Positions 5,650-11,430 of a stretch of DNA of 33,510 bases are shown in pieces; the first letter of the stretch is position 1; each line of letters begins with the position of its first letter. The DNA is taken from positions 1 to 33,510 of the IMG/VR virus record IMGVR_UViG_3300024346_004942, one strand, 5' to 3'. A program made the position numbers and the translations under genes. Under the pieces are notes generated by a model. The model was not told the DNA's origin, ran no database searches, and worked only from the letters and a program-made list of their open reading frames with translations. The stretch is from a virus.

Positions 5650-5853
5650 CTACTTATCATAGATAAGCAAACCTTCAGGTTCCACAAGTTTGGGAATACA
5701 GTAGGCTGAAACGTAGGGAGAAATACTATAGGGATTTTTGCGAACTACGATTGATTCTGCATAAGCATTACAGACATTAATGCTACGAAAGTACATATCC
5801 TGGCTAACGATAACACCGTTGGCCAGGACTATAAGTAAAAAGACATGAATCAT
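5650..5853 (-). CDS. Hypothetical exported or membrane protein
   Basis: 67 residues beginning MIHVFLLIVLANGVIVSQDM, an uncharged hydrophobic start suitable for a signal peptide or membrane anchor. Two Cys follow (NVCNAY and AYCIPK), which could form a disulfide outside the cytoplasm. Last gene of the leftward cluster; start overlaps the previous stop by 4 bases. Function unknown. Confidence 0.6.
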   Translation of the reverse strand: MIHVFLLIVLANGVIVSQDMYFRSINVCNAYAESIVVRKNPYSISPYVSAYCIPKLVEPEGLLIYDK

Positions 5854-6041
5854 TTATAATCATCATCACCCCACTTCTTTTCGCCCCAAGTTAGCAGCCA
5901 GAACTGGTCTTCGAGAAAAGTATTATTCTCGATTATATACTGCTCTTTTGAGATAACGGCCTCTCCATAAGCAAGCCGTTCATCACGATTATCTTCAAAC
6001 ATGCGAGTAACGAAAAGATTATATTCGTCTAGTAAGCTCAT
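5850..6041 (-). CDS. Hypothetical acidic protein
   Basis: 63 residues, acidic, rich in aromatic residues (FWLLTWGEKKWGDDDY at the end). Overlaps its neighbours on both sides by 4 bases, so is probably translationally coupled. No recognised motif. Confidence 0.6.
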   Translation of the reverse strand: MSLLDEYNLFVTRMFEDNRDERLAYGEAVISKEQYIIENNTFLEDQFWLLTWGEKKWGDDDYK

Positions 6042-6217
6042 CGTACCCTCTTAGTAATAACTCCAATAGCTGCAAAAAGTTCGGCATTATCTTCAAAAAT
6101 GTAACTACGACAAAGCCAACCATCATTCTCGTCACGACCACTTATTCGAAGTACGAAACCGTTGGCTACAACTTCAAACTCGTGCTTTTCATCAAAACTT
6201 TTAAAATCGTCAAACAT
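6038..6217 (-). CDS. Hypothetical small protein
   Basis: 59 residues starting MFDDFKSFDEKHEFEV, mixed charged, beta-strand-like middle (FVLRISGRDENDGWLCRSYIF). It fills the space between two overlapping genes (4 and 8 bases of overlap), which supports it being real. Function unknown. Confidence 0.6.
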   Translation of the reverse strand: MFDDFKSFDEKHEFEVVANGFVLRISGRDENDGWLCRSYIFEDNAELFAAIGVITKRVR

Positions 6218-6590
6218 CTAATACTGCTCCTAAATCTGGTTCAAAATAGTTCGGGCCTTTCAATACCTTTCCATCTTCACGATAGATAGGCTTTCCATCA
6301 TCTCCTAGCTTTGACATGTTGCTCTCATGTACTTCAAGAAAGCACTCGTCAAGGTCAATACCATAGGCAAGACCTGCTCCATAAGTAACATACAAAATAT
6401 CCGTAAGTGCATCTGCGATTCCTACGAGGTCATTGTCAGCAACTGCTTCTCGTAGCTCATCAAGTTCTTCTTCAATAAGAGATACTCGTAGCTCTGCTAC
6501 TGCACGGTCTACTAGCTGCGGGGTCGTAGCGACTCGCTGTCCGAATGCGAGCATAAAATCTTCTACGAGTTCAAAGTTTGTTCCTTCCAT
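6210..6590 (-). CDS. MazG-like NTP pyrophosphohydrolase
   Basis: 126 residues. The all-alpha NTP pyrophosphatase signature is present: an E-rich helix SLIEEELDELREAV (about 37-50) followed by DALTDILYVTYG (about 60-71), which supply the metal-binding acidic residues. Family members hydrolyse (d)NTPs to NMP and pyrophosphate. The C-terminal segment ESNMSKLGDDGKPIYREDGK is characteristic of a phage and bacterial subfamily often labelled Cof-like or PRA-PH-like. It is one of three nucleotide pyrophosphohydrolase-type genes in the window. A copy of CTGCGGGGTC at 6516-6525 lies on the opposite strand to its coding direction. Confidence 0.8.
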   Translation of the reverse strand: MEGTNFELVEDFMLAFGQRVATTPQLVDRAVAELRVSLIEEELDELREAVADNDLVGIADALTDILYVTYGAGLAYGIDLDECFLEVHESNMSKLGDDGKPIYREDGKVLKGPNYFEPDLGAVLDV

Positions 6591-6835
6591 TATTTTTTCC
6601 TTAATTGCTGACGCAGCTTGTGAGTAAAGTTTTCATCTAATTGTGATATAAAGTTGAACATGAGAGTCCAGTCATGCTCGAGGTCGTCAAGTCGCCGTTG
6701 CTCTGGTGTTTCCCCAATTGCAAGTGGTACTTCTTCTTTCTTTCCGAAAATTGCATTCCAATTGTTCTCAAACTTGGCTCGGTCTACTTTTCGTGGAGTA
6801 TCTCCTTTGCCTCCATGTGTTGCATTGCCCATCAA
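6590..6835 (-). CDS. Conserved phage protein, unknown function
   Basis: 81 residues starting MMGNATHGGKGDTPRKVDR and containing NNWNAIFGKK. The GGKGDTPR start and the NWD/E-x-IFG segment form a pattern I recognise from many phage genomes, but no function is known to me. The second Met could be the true start. Overlaps the MazG-like gene to its right by 4 bases and abuts the one to its left; it may act with them, though this is only context. Confidence 0.7.
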   Translation of the reverse strand: MMGNATHGGKGDTPRKVDRAKFENNWNAIFGKKEEVPLAIGETPEQRRLDDLEHDWTLMFNFISQLDENFTHKLRQQLRKK

Positions 6836-7074
6836 ATCACCCCGTATTTGTTTAATTTCAACATTTTAACGGCTACTCGGTCTTCAATCTCGCCCCAAGT
6901 AATCTCATGAGTAGAGACAAGCAGGTTAATCATTGTTTGCACGTCTCCGATTTCTTCAACAAGATTCGTATAATTCTTGTCAGTCATTCCATGCCGAAGT
7001 ACTTTGCTAATCGCTCGTACTAGCTCGCCACACTCCTCCATAGCTACAACCATTTCCATTTCTTGTCTAGTCAT
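6832..7074 (-). CDS. Small MazG-like NTP pyrophosphohydrolase
   Basis: 80 residues. EECGELVRAISKVLRHG (about 12-28) and VEEIGDVQTMINLL (about 38-51) carry the E-x-x-E and E-x-x-D metal-binding motifs of the MazG fold. It is a minimal single-domain version that would need to dimerise or tetramerise to form the active site, as is usual for the family. The likely role is clearing or balancing nucleotides during phage replication. Overlaps both neighbours. Confidence 0.8.
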   Translation of the reverse strand: MTRQEMEMVVAMEECGELVRAISKVLRHGMTDKNYTNLVEEIGDVQTMINLLVSTHEITWGEIEDRVAVKMLKLNKYGVI

Positions 7075-7225
7075 CTTTTTTACCTACTATAAACACTTTT
7101 AGTGTTCTTTCGTCATCTTGTAAGGAAAACTGTAAATCGCTAACATTCCAGTTGGTATAAGCTCTTCCAGTATCGTCAATCACTTCTACTCGTGTTACCT
7201 TCTCGTATTTGGGTTCACAGTTCAT
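7067..7225 (-). CDS. Hypothetical small protein
   Basis: 52 residues starting MNCEPKYEKVTRVEV, beta-strand-like throughout (VIDDTGRAYTNWNV, TLKVFIVGKK). GGAG lies about 11 bases before the ATG, and a leftward promoter at 7255-7283 immediately precedes it, so it is the first gene of a transcription unit. Function unknown. Confidence 0.6.
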   Translation of the reverse strand: MNCEPKYEKVTRVEVIDDTGRAYTNWNVSDLQFSLQDDERTLKVFIVGKKDD

Positions 7226-7254
7226 ATTTTCTTTTTCTCCGATTTATAAAAGAT

Positions 7255-7283
7255 ATTATACGCGAGACGAGGTATTTTGTCAA
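7255..7283 (-). promoter_or_regulatory. Leftward sigma70-type promoter
   Basis: Minus strand TTGACA (7283-7278), 17 bases, TATAAT (7260-7255), in the CGCGTATAAT context seen in several promoters here. Drives 7225 leftward. Confidence 0.85.
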
Positions 7284-7295
7284 GAGATTTTTTCT

Positions 7296-7691
7296 TTAAG
7301 TCCAGAGATTTTCGTAGTATTTGCCAAACAGACGAAAGCCATTCTTCATTCTTTTCTCGTCCTTTGTCAGCATAAATAATTCCATAACGCTACAATCTGC
7401 TTTCTGCTCAAAAGCCCAAATCATTTCACCAAGCACATAGCTCCACGCTTCTTCAGAGTACTTGCCATCGAAGAAAGTAATGTGTGGAGCATCTTCCTGG
7501 TCTACAGCATGGTATCCTTGACCACTATCATGCAATTGTATGAGCATCGGGTGTATAATCAAAGCAAGAGTATGATCCATAGACCAAGTATCTTGGCTAT
7601 CAATTTTAACCATTTTAACTCGCTGCGGGGTCACTCCAAATAGAGTATGATACCAACGATGTTTCGGATAATTGCCTATAAGTACTTTCAT
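7296..7691 (-). CDS. Conserved phage protein, unknown function
   Basis: 131 residues. Conserved-looking segments: KIDSQDTWSMDHTLALIIHP (about 29-48), an acidic middle, and a C-terminal KRMKNGFRLFGKYYENLW. I recognise this as an uncharacterised family widespread in T4-like and other large phages. No catalytic motif is evident. Followed 70 bases later by the promoter for the next unit. A copy of CTGCGGGGTC (7623-7632) is on the strand opposite to the coding strand, encoding the TPQR of GVTPQRV. Confidence 0.75.
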   Translation of the reverse strand: MKVLIGNYPKHRWYHTLFGVTPQRVKMVKIDSQDTWSMDHTLALIIHPMLIQLHDSGQGYHAVDQEDAPHITFFDGKYSEEAWSYVLGEMIWAFEQKADCSVMELFMLTKDEKRMKNGFRLFGKYYENLWT

Positions 7692-7692
7692 A

Positions 7693-8070
7693 CTAGATTC
7701 TCCCAGTTCGATATTCCAGCTCTTGAATCATACAATGTTTAATTATTGGCGTAACATTTCGACAATGTTCTAACACATTTCGAATATGATCACAGTCCAT
7801 TCTAGCTATCGTCTTGAATGTGAGGGGCTGGTCTCCGTTAATGCCGTAAGAGCCCCACTTGAGAGTGTTGCGTTGTACTTCATGAGGTACGTCATTATAC
7901 ACACACAAATCAATCTCGTCACCATGTGCAGAACGTCTTACATAGTCAAGGCCACCGTCAACCATATACTCTTTGCCATTCGCATCTGTATAAGTTTTGT
8001 AGTCATGACGACTAACTGATTCGAGAATCGTACCGTCTGGTGTTTGAATTGCGTTACGAATAAGTTGCAT
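7693..8070 (-). CDS. Conserved phage protein, unknown function
   Basis: 125 residues. It contains the segments TPDGTILESVSRHDYKTYTD and KEYMVDGGLDYVRRS and ends IKHCMIQELEYR, a pattern I recognise from an uncharacterised phage family. Adjacent to the 7296-7691 gene (1-base gap), with which it seems to travel in other phages. Its own promoter is at 8105-8133. Confidence 0.75.
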   Translation of the reverse strand: MQLIRNAIQTPDGTILESVSRHDYKTYTDANGKEYMVDGGLDYVRRSAHGDEIDLCVYNDVPHEVQRNTLKWGSYGINGDQPLTFKTIARMDCDHIRNVLEHCRNVTPIIKHCMIQELEYRTGRI

Positions 8071-8104
8071 AAATACTATCCTTCTTTTCTAAGTTTATGA
8101 AGGT

Positions 8105-8133
8105 ATTATACGCGATAGAGAGGAAAAAGTCAA
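8105..8133 (-). promoter_or_regulatory. Leftward sigma70-type promoter
   Basis: Minus strand TTGACT (8133-8128), 17 bases, TATAAT (8110-8105), again in CGCGTATAAT context. Confidence 0.8.
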
Positions 8134-8173
8134 GAAGTTTTCCCGAATAGGTGAGCAGTTTTTCTGGCTAACA

Positions 8174-8208
8174 AGAAGCCGATATCCGCTCACTTGCGGC
8201 CAGCTTCT
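8174..8208 (-). terminator. Hairpin between leftward units, weak terminator
   Basis: AGAAGC (8174-8179) pairs with GCTTCT (8203-8208) and CCGC with GCGG inside. In the leftward direction it is followed by TTGTT only, so termination would be partial. It lies after the gene ending at 8231 and before the promoter at 8133. Confidence 0.5.
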
Positions 8209-8230
8209 ACATCTTTTGTATAAATATTCA

Positions 8231-8416
8231 TTATTTTTCGCCCATTCCTAATAGTTGTTCAATGTGAATCTGCCCATATTCTGCATCTTTTAAGGCGATA
8301 CAGCCCAGATGGCGTTCCCACGCCTGTGCTCTTGCTTCGTCTTCCGTCATGGCAGCATATGTACCAAGAGTAACATAGCCACCGCCCCAATCTATTCTTG
8401 CGCTATAGTAGTTCAT
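8231..8416 (-). CDS. Hypothetical small protein
   Basis: 61 residues, MNYYSARIDWGGGYVTLGTY then AMTEDEARAQAWERH. The pattern of a beta start followed by an EDEARAQA helix resembles small phage proteins of unknown role. Directly follows the gene at 8417 without a gap. Confidence 0.6.
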   Translation of the reverse strand: MNYYSARIDWGGGYVTLGTYAAMTEDEARAQAWERHLGCIALKDAEYGQIHIEQLLGMGEK

Positions 8417-8656
8417 TTATGCTCCCATTCTCAGTTTATACCACTCTCGAAACATCTCGTACTGTTCCACCTTTTCAAATTCTATTCTATCCGTATACGC
8501 TTCAACATATCTATTTATATGCCATTGCTCTTGACTCGAAAAAGCCTTACACCAAGCAACAACCTCACTACGAACATCAGTATGAGTATGGTATGTATGA
8601 AATTTTCCGCTAAAATGCCAAGCTTGTTTGTAGTCACTAATCTCTTGTGGAGTCAT
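8417..8656 (-). CDS. Hypothetical protein
   Basis: 79 residues, rich in His, Tyr and Trp (HFSGKFHTYHTHTD, then WHINRYVEAY), soluble. His clusters could bind metal, but no standard motif is complete. Overlaps the small membrane-protein gene upstream by 20 bases. Confidence 0.6.
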   Translation of the reverse strand: MTPQEISDYKQAWHFSGKFHTYHTHTDVRSEVVAWCKAFSSQEQWHINRYVEAYTDRIEFEKVEQYEMFREWYKLRMGA

Positions 8657-8765
8657 TTCTCTCTTTATCCTTCATTTCTTCTAGGTCAAGTAGTACTTTG
8701 AAAGCTCCGTAGAGAAACCAGCTTGCAAACAAAATACCTGCTAAGGTTGTTATTACTTCGTACAT
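8637..8765 (-). CDS. Hypothetical single-pass membrane protein
   Basis: 42 residues. One hydrophobic helix (ITTLAGILFASWFLYGAF, about 5-22) followed by a charged tail. Overlaps both neighbouring genes, which argues that it is translated. Function unknown. Confidence 0.55.
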   Translation of the reverse strand: MYEVITTLAGILFASWFLYGAFKVLLDLEEMKDKERNDSTRD

Positions 8766-9178
8766 TGGTTACTCCAGTATTTTTTAGTTAAAACTTTTTC
8801 TCGATGATATGCTTCGACCTCCCACGGCTGATCCCAGTAGTCACACTCAGAATAATCATTAGACTTCCAAGTATAATCAACAGCATTAATTTCATCAAAA
8901 ATATATTGTTTTGCGTGTACTAGCTCATGCGCTAGGTTTGCAGCTAACTCGTCCTTGGTTAAAGCAGTTCCATCTTCGTAAAAACGAGCCAGCTCAATAG
9001 TAATTTCACTACAGTCGCCTATACATTGCCCTACGTTTCCACTTTTTAAACGCTTTTTAATGTTAATAAGTACATTTACATCGTGTTCTGGTGCGGTAGG
9101 AATCAAATGATTTAGGCAAGCCTCTATAAATTTGTTATAGCAATTTGGGTACTTGCCTTGAACTGAATATACTATCAT
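8753..9178 (-). CDS. HExxH zinc-metallopeptidase-like protein
   Basis: 141 residues from ATG at 9178, chosen because GGAG lies 6 bases upstream and because the promoter at 9203-9231 starts transcription after a longer in-frame start at 9310. H84-E85-L-V-H88 within NLAHELVHAKQYI is a metallopeptidase helix, and an acidic E in PWEVEAYHRE (about 127-136) is a candidate third ligand. Several Cys (QCIGDCSE) occur. Phages use such proteins for processing or against host targets, but substrate is unknown. The zinc-binding pattern is seen; proteolysis is inference. Confidence 0.7.
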   Translation of the reverse strand: MIVYSVQGKYPNCYNKFIEACLNHLIPTAPEHDVNVLINIKKRLKSGNVGQCIGDCSEITIELARFYEDGTALTKDELAANLAHELVHAKQYIFDEINAVDYTWKSNDYSECDYWDQPWEVEAYHREKVLTKKYWSNQCTK

Positions 9179-9202
9179 CTGAATCTCCGTCTTTGAAAGG
9201 GT

Positions 9203-9231
9203 ATTATACGCAGATTTTAGGAAAGTGTCAA
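9203..9231 (-). promoter_or_regulatory. Leftward sigma70-type promoter
   Basis: Minus strand TTGACA (9231-9226), 17 bases, TATAAT (9208-9203). The bS21 stop codon TGA is part of the TTGACA box, so this promoter begins exactly at the gene end. Confidence 0.85.
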
Positions 9232-9416
9232 GTCTTTTTTTCTTGACGCTTGCGCTCTCGCATACGAGCCGCAGCTTTTTTCCTTTGTTTCTTTGCAGAG
9301 CCTTTCTCAAAGAACTCCTTCTCTCTTACGCGCATAAGAATGCCACTATCCATAGCCTTGCGCTTGAATAGCCTTAAAGCACCCTCTACGTTTGTCCCTC
9401 TAACTACTACCTTCAT
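9228..9416 (-). CDS. rpsU: Phage-encoded ribosomal protein bS21
   Basis: 62 residues. MKVVVRGTNVEGALRLFKRK, then ILMRVREKEFFEKGSAKK and a Lys/Arg-rich tail match bacterial bS21: the conserved V-x-V-R start, the A-L-R-x-F-K-R helix, the VRxREFxEK motif and a basic C-terminus. bS21 sits on the small-subunit platform near the anti-Shine-Dalgarno end of 16S rRNA and promotes initiation. Phage copies are known, and it has been proposed that they replace host bS21 to favour phage mRNAs. Here it is the third gene from the leftward promoter at 9678-9706. The host copy is usually slightly longer (about 70). Confidence 0.9.
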   Translation of the reverse strand: MKVVVRGTNVEGALRLFKRKAMDSGILMRVREKEFFEKGSAKKQRKKAAARMRERKRQEKKT

Positions 9417-9425
9417 TTATTTTCC

Positions 9426-9503
9426 TTACTGGTCATCACGACCCTTTATGATTATCCAAAGCACCAACAGTGCTGCCATCAAAGCATATTCTACTCCGCT
9501 CAT
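9426..9503 (-). CDS. Very small membrane protein
   Basis: 25 residues, MSGVEYALMAALLVLWIIIK then GRDDQ: one hydrophobic helix and a charged end. The start overlaps the upstream HTH gene stop by 4 bases, which supports translation by coupling. Function unknown. Confidence 0.45.
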   Translation of the reverse strand: MSGVEYALMAALLVLWIIIKGRDDQ

Positions 9504-9670
9504 TTAAATCTATATCCTCGCTTTCTCAAGTACATGACTTGTTTGCGAATAGCATTTTCAGAGCGACCTGGCAACTTATCCATCACTTCATCTATAGATG
9601 CGTGAAAGTAAAAGTGCGCGAGCAACTCACGTTCTTTGTATGTCCAGGGTGCTTTTTGATATGTTTTCAT
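9500..9670 (-). CDS. Small SANT/Myb-like HTH protein
   Basis: 56 residues. WTYKERELLAHFYFHASIDE then VMDKLPGRSENAIRKQVMYL form a single three-helix DNA-binding domain of the Myb/SANT or GcrA-like type: W-T at the start, P-G-R-S in the turn and a basic recognition helix. It is the first gene from the divergent promoter at 9678-9706, so could autoregulate that promoter region. It resembles the HTH repeats of the proteins at 2537, 4530, 14820 and 17676. Confidence 0.65.
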   Translation of the reverse strand: MKTYQKAPWTYKERELLAHFYFHASIDEVMDKLPGRSENAIRKQVMYLRKRGYRFK

Positions 9671-9677
9671 AGGGGAT

Positions 9678-9706
9678 ATTATATATCAAAATAGTAACCT
9701 TGTCAA
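9678..9706 (-). promoter_or_regulatory. Leftward sigma70-type promoter (divergent pair)
   Basis: Minus strand TTGACA (9706-9701), 17 bases, TATAAT (9683-9678). Head-to-head with the rightward promoter at 9748. Confidence 0.85.
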
Positions 9707-9707
9707 G

Positions 9708-9748
9708 AGATATTTTTTAGGGTGCTAGTAGCTCTAGAAAAAATATCT
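9708..9748. repeat. Inverted repeat between divergent promoters
   Basis: AGATATTTTTT (9708-9718) and AAAAAATATCT (9738-9748) are exact reverse complements joined to the two -35 boxes, with 19 bases between. A protein binding both arms would control both directions at once. Confidence 0.7.
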
Positions 9749-9776
9749 TGACATTTTTGTCCCTCTAGTGTATAAT
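9748..9776 (+). promoter_or_regulatory. Rightward sigma70-type promoter (first of tandem)
   Basis: TTGACA (9748-9753), 17 bases, TATAAT (9771-9776). Confidence 0.85.
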
Positions 9777-9794
9777 ACTCTCATAAAATAGTTC

Positions 9795-9823
9795 TTGACA
9801 AACGAACTGCCTTCGCGTATAAT
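9795..9823 (+). promoter_or_regulatory. Rightward sigma70-type promoter (second of tandem)
   Basis: TTGACA (9795-9800), 17 bases, TATAAT (9818-9823), CGCGTATAAT context. Spacer bases 9805-9813 (AACTGCCTT) pair with leader bases 9833-9843 (AAGGC...GTT) with a two- to three-base bulge. Confidence 0.85.
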
Positions 9824-9858
9824 ACCCATTCAAAGGCAAAGTTATAGGAAAACTAAAG

Positions 9859-9996
9859 ATGATGGAATATGCTATATTCGTATTTTGCGTCGTAGGCTGC
9901 GGACTTTCAGCTCACGCTCTTGGCAAAAAAGAAGGCATCGAAGTAACAATCGAACATCTAGTAAATACAGGAGTTATTACGCTCGATGAAGAATAA
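9859..9996 (+). CDS. Hypothetical small membrane or exported protein
   Basis: 45 residues (MMEYAIFVFCVVGCGLSAHA first), a hydrophobic N-terminal segment with a possible lipoprotein- or signal-like Cys-Gly, then a short soluble tail ending TLDEE. Preceded by AGGA at 9846-9849 and tandem promoters. A second ATG at 9862 could be the start. Function unknown. Confidence 0.6.
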   Translation: MMEYAIFVFCVVGCGLSAHALGKKEGIEVTIEHLVNTGVITLDEE

Positions 9997-10156
9997 ATTA
10001 ACGATAGTTACTATACTAAATGATGGTGGCGAGATACTGTATAAAGTACAAGACCTTCATAATATCTATATGCTAACTACGAACAAAGCAGTAGCTGAAA
10101 ATACATATAAATTACTTAAACAAGAATATAATCGGGAGCACAGCAATGCCAGTTAA
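9986..10156 (+). CDS. Hypothetical small protein
   Basis: 56 residues starting MKNKLTIVTILNDGGEI. It overlaps the previous gene by 11 bases and the next by 11 bases; no clear ribosome-binding site, so probably coupled. The pattern (strand, short loop, helix with KAVAENTYKLLKQ) suggests a small alpha/beta fold. Function unknown. Confidence 0.55.
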   Translation: MKNKLTIVTILNDGGEILYKVQDLHNIYMLTTNKAVAENTYKLLKQEYNREHSNAS

Positions 10157-10355
10157 ATTTAAAGAGTCAGAAACTATTTACAACAAAACAACTCGTAAGC
10201 CTGACGGACAGAAGCATTATTATATGAAGAATGCGAAGACTAAAGATTTGCTTTCCGCTTTCGAGAACAGCAATACTCGTGGGCCGCTCAAGCAAAAGAT
10301 TAGTAACGAACTTGTTGCACGCAAAGTATTATCAGGCGACGGACAACGCCTCTAA
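10146..10355 (+). CDS. Conserved small phage protein
   Basis: 69 residues, MPVKFKESETIYNKTTRKPD first, then HYYMKNAKTKDLLSAFEN and KQKISNELVARKV. This pattern (PVKFK start, HYYMKN, KQK-x-x-NELVxR) is one I recognise from T4-like phages as an uncharacterised family. ATG at 10146 follows GGGAG at 10135-10139. Highly basic. Confidence 0.7.
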   Translation: MPVKFKESETIYNKTTRKPDGQKHYYMKNAKTKDLLSAFENSNTRGPLKQKISNELVARKVLSGDGQRL

Positions 10356-10407
10356 ATAACGTCCGACTTACTTAAACCGAGCATAGCTCAAGTTAAACGG
10401 AGACCTA

Positions 10408-10518
10408 GTGAAAGAGTTAATCGAACACAGAGCAACGTGTTTATTCTGCAATACCATTACGGCAGCGGGGATTTTAATGATTCCTTTTGCTACAATATAT
10501 TTCGCCAGCATGAACTAA
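10408..10518 (+). CDS. Small membrane protein before the lysis genes
   Basis: 36 residues with GTG start at 10408, preceded by GGAG at 10399-10402. One hydrophobic helix (TITAAGILMIPFATIYFA) and two Cys near the N-terminus. Its position directly before the endolysin suggests a lysis accessory such as a pinholin, antiholin or signal-anchor partner, but this is context only. Confidence 0.5.
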   Translation: MKELIEHRATCLFCNTITAAGILMIPFATIYFASMN

Positions 10519-10531
10519 ATAGGAGAACAAG

Positions 10532-10984
10532 TTGAATATAGAAAGAATACAAAAACAGTTAGAACTTGATGAAGGCGTAAAATACGAGATATACGAGGAT
10601 CATCTTGGCTATCCCACGTTTGGTATTGGACATTTAGTGTTAAAGTCTGATGAAGAGTTTGGTATGCCTATAGGGTCAGTTGTAACCCATGAAAGGGTTA
10701 ATGCATCGTTTAAGCACGACCTCGCAGTAGCTATTGATGAGTGTTCTATACTATATAATACTTGGAATTGTTTTCCAGAGGAAGTCCAAGAGATACTCGT
10801 CAATATGATGTTTAATCTTGGACGGCCTCGACTTAGTAAGTTTAAGAATTTTAAAGCAGCTTTAGAAGCTGGACAATGGGAACTTGCCGCATCAGAAGGA
10901 AGAAACTCCTTATGGTACCGTCAAGTAGGCAATCGCGCAGTGCGATTGATGGCGAGACTAGAGAATGTTAAATCTCCTCGGTAG
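10532..10984 (+). CDS. Endolysin, T4-type lysozyme (muramidase, GH24)
   Basis: 150 residues, TTG start at 10532 with AGGAG 6 bases upstream. The catalytic triad of the T4 lysozyme family is present with exact spacing: E14 (LDEG), D23 (YEDH) and T29 (GYPTFGIGH), as E11, D20 and T26 in T4. It cleaves the N-acetylmuramic acid to N-acetylglucosamine bond of peptidoglycan at the end of infection. There is no signal peptide or anchor, so it needs a holin for export; the holin-like gene starts 19 bases before its stop. Confidence 0.9.
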   Translation: MNIERIQKQLELDEGVKYEIYEDHLGYPTFGIGHLVLKSDEEFGMPIGSVVTHERVNASFKHDLAVAIDECSILYNTWNCFPEEVQEILVNMMFNLGRPRLSKFKNFKAALEAGQWELAASEGRNSLWYRQVGNRAVRLMARLENVKSPR

Positions 10985-11372
10985 TTTGGTTGGGCCAGTT
11001 ACTGGTCTATTAGATAAATTTATTGAAGATAAAGACACAAAAAATGCACTAGCACATGAGATAGCAACACTATCACAGAAGCAAGCACAAGAAGCAATGA
11101 TTGCACAACTGGAAGTTAATAAAACAGAAGCAGCACATAAATCATTATTTGTTGCAGGCTGGAGACCTTTCATTGGTTGGGTATGTGGTTTAGGGTTTTT
11201 CTCTAACTTCATTGTTATCCCAGTAGCTAATTTTGTTTTGCAGTTGCTAAGCAACCCTATAGTAATTCCAATGATTGATACATCGCAAATGATGCCAGTA
11301 TTGATGGGTATGCTAGGACTAGGCGCAATGCGTACAGTAGAGAAGGTTCAGAAAGTCAGTAGAGAGAAATAA
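10965..11372 (+). CDS. Three-TM holin-like protein (GTA holin family)
   Basis: 135 residues. An N-terminal part with EDKDTKNALAHEIATLSQKQ, then the hallmark NKTEAAHKSLFVAGWRPFIG (about 51-70) and hydrophobic segments about 67-95 and 105-125 match the 3TM holin family of phages and gene transfer agents. Holins open the inner membrane and time lysis. It overlaps the endolysin gene by 20 bases, so the two are coupled. The following promoter at 11376 begins right after its stop. Confidence 0.85.
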   Translation: MLNLLGSLVGPVTGLLDKFIEDKDTKNALAHEIATLSQKQAQEAMIAQLEVNKTEAAHKSLFVAGWRPFIGWVCGLGFFSNFIVIPVANFVLQLLSNPIVIPMIDTSQMMPVLMGMLGLGAMRTVEKVQKVSREK

Positions 11373-11375
11373 GTC

Positions 11376-11404
11376 TTGACAAGGTGCTCAAACTTTAGTA
11401 TAAT
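11376..11404 (+). promoter_or_regulatory. Promoter cassette with leader-complementary spacer
   Basis: TTGACA (11376-11381), 17 bases, TATAAT (11399-11404). Spacer GGTGCTC (11383-11389) pairs with leader GAGTACC (11424-11430), 7 bp with one wobble, ending next to the presumed start codon. Confidence 0.85.
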
Positions 11405-11430
11405 AGTTTTTCAATTTTAGGGAGAGTACC

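Noticed and set aside
10146-11372. Lysogeny or integration module near the lysis genes
   Set aside because: No integrase, excisionase or repressor-type gene and no attachment-site-like duplicate was found.
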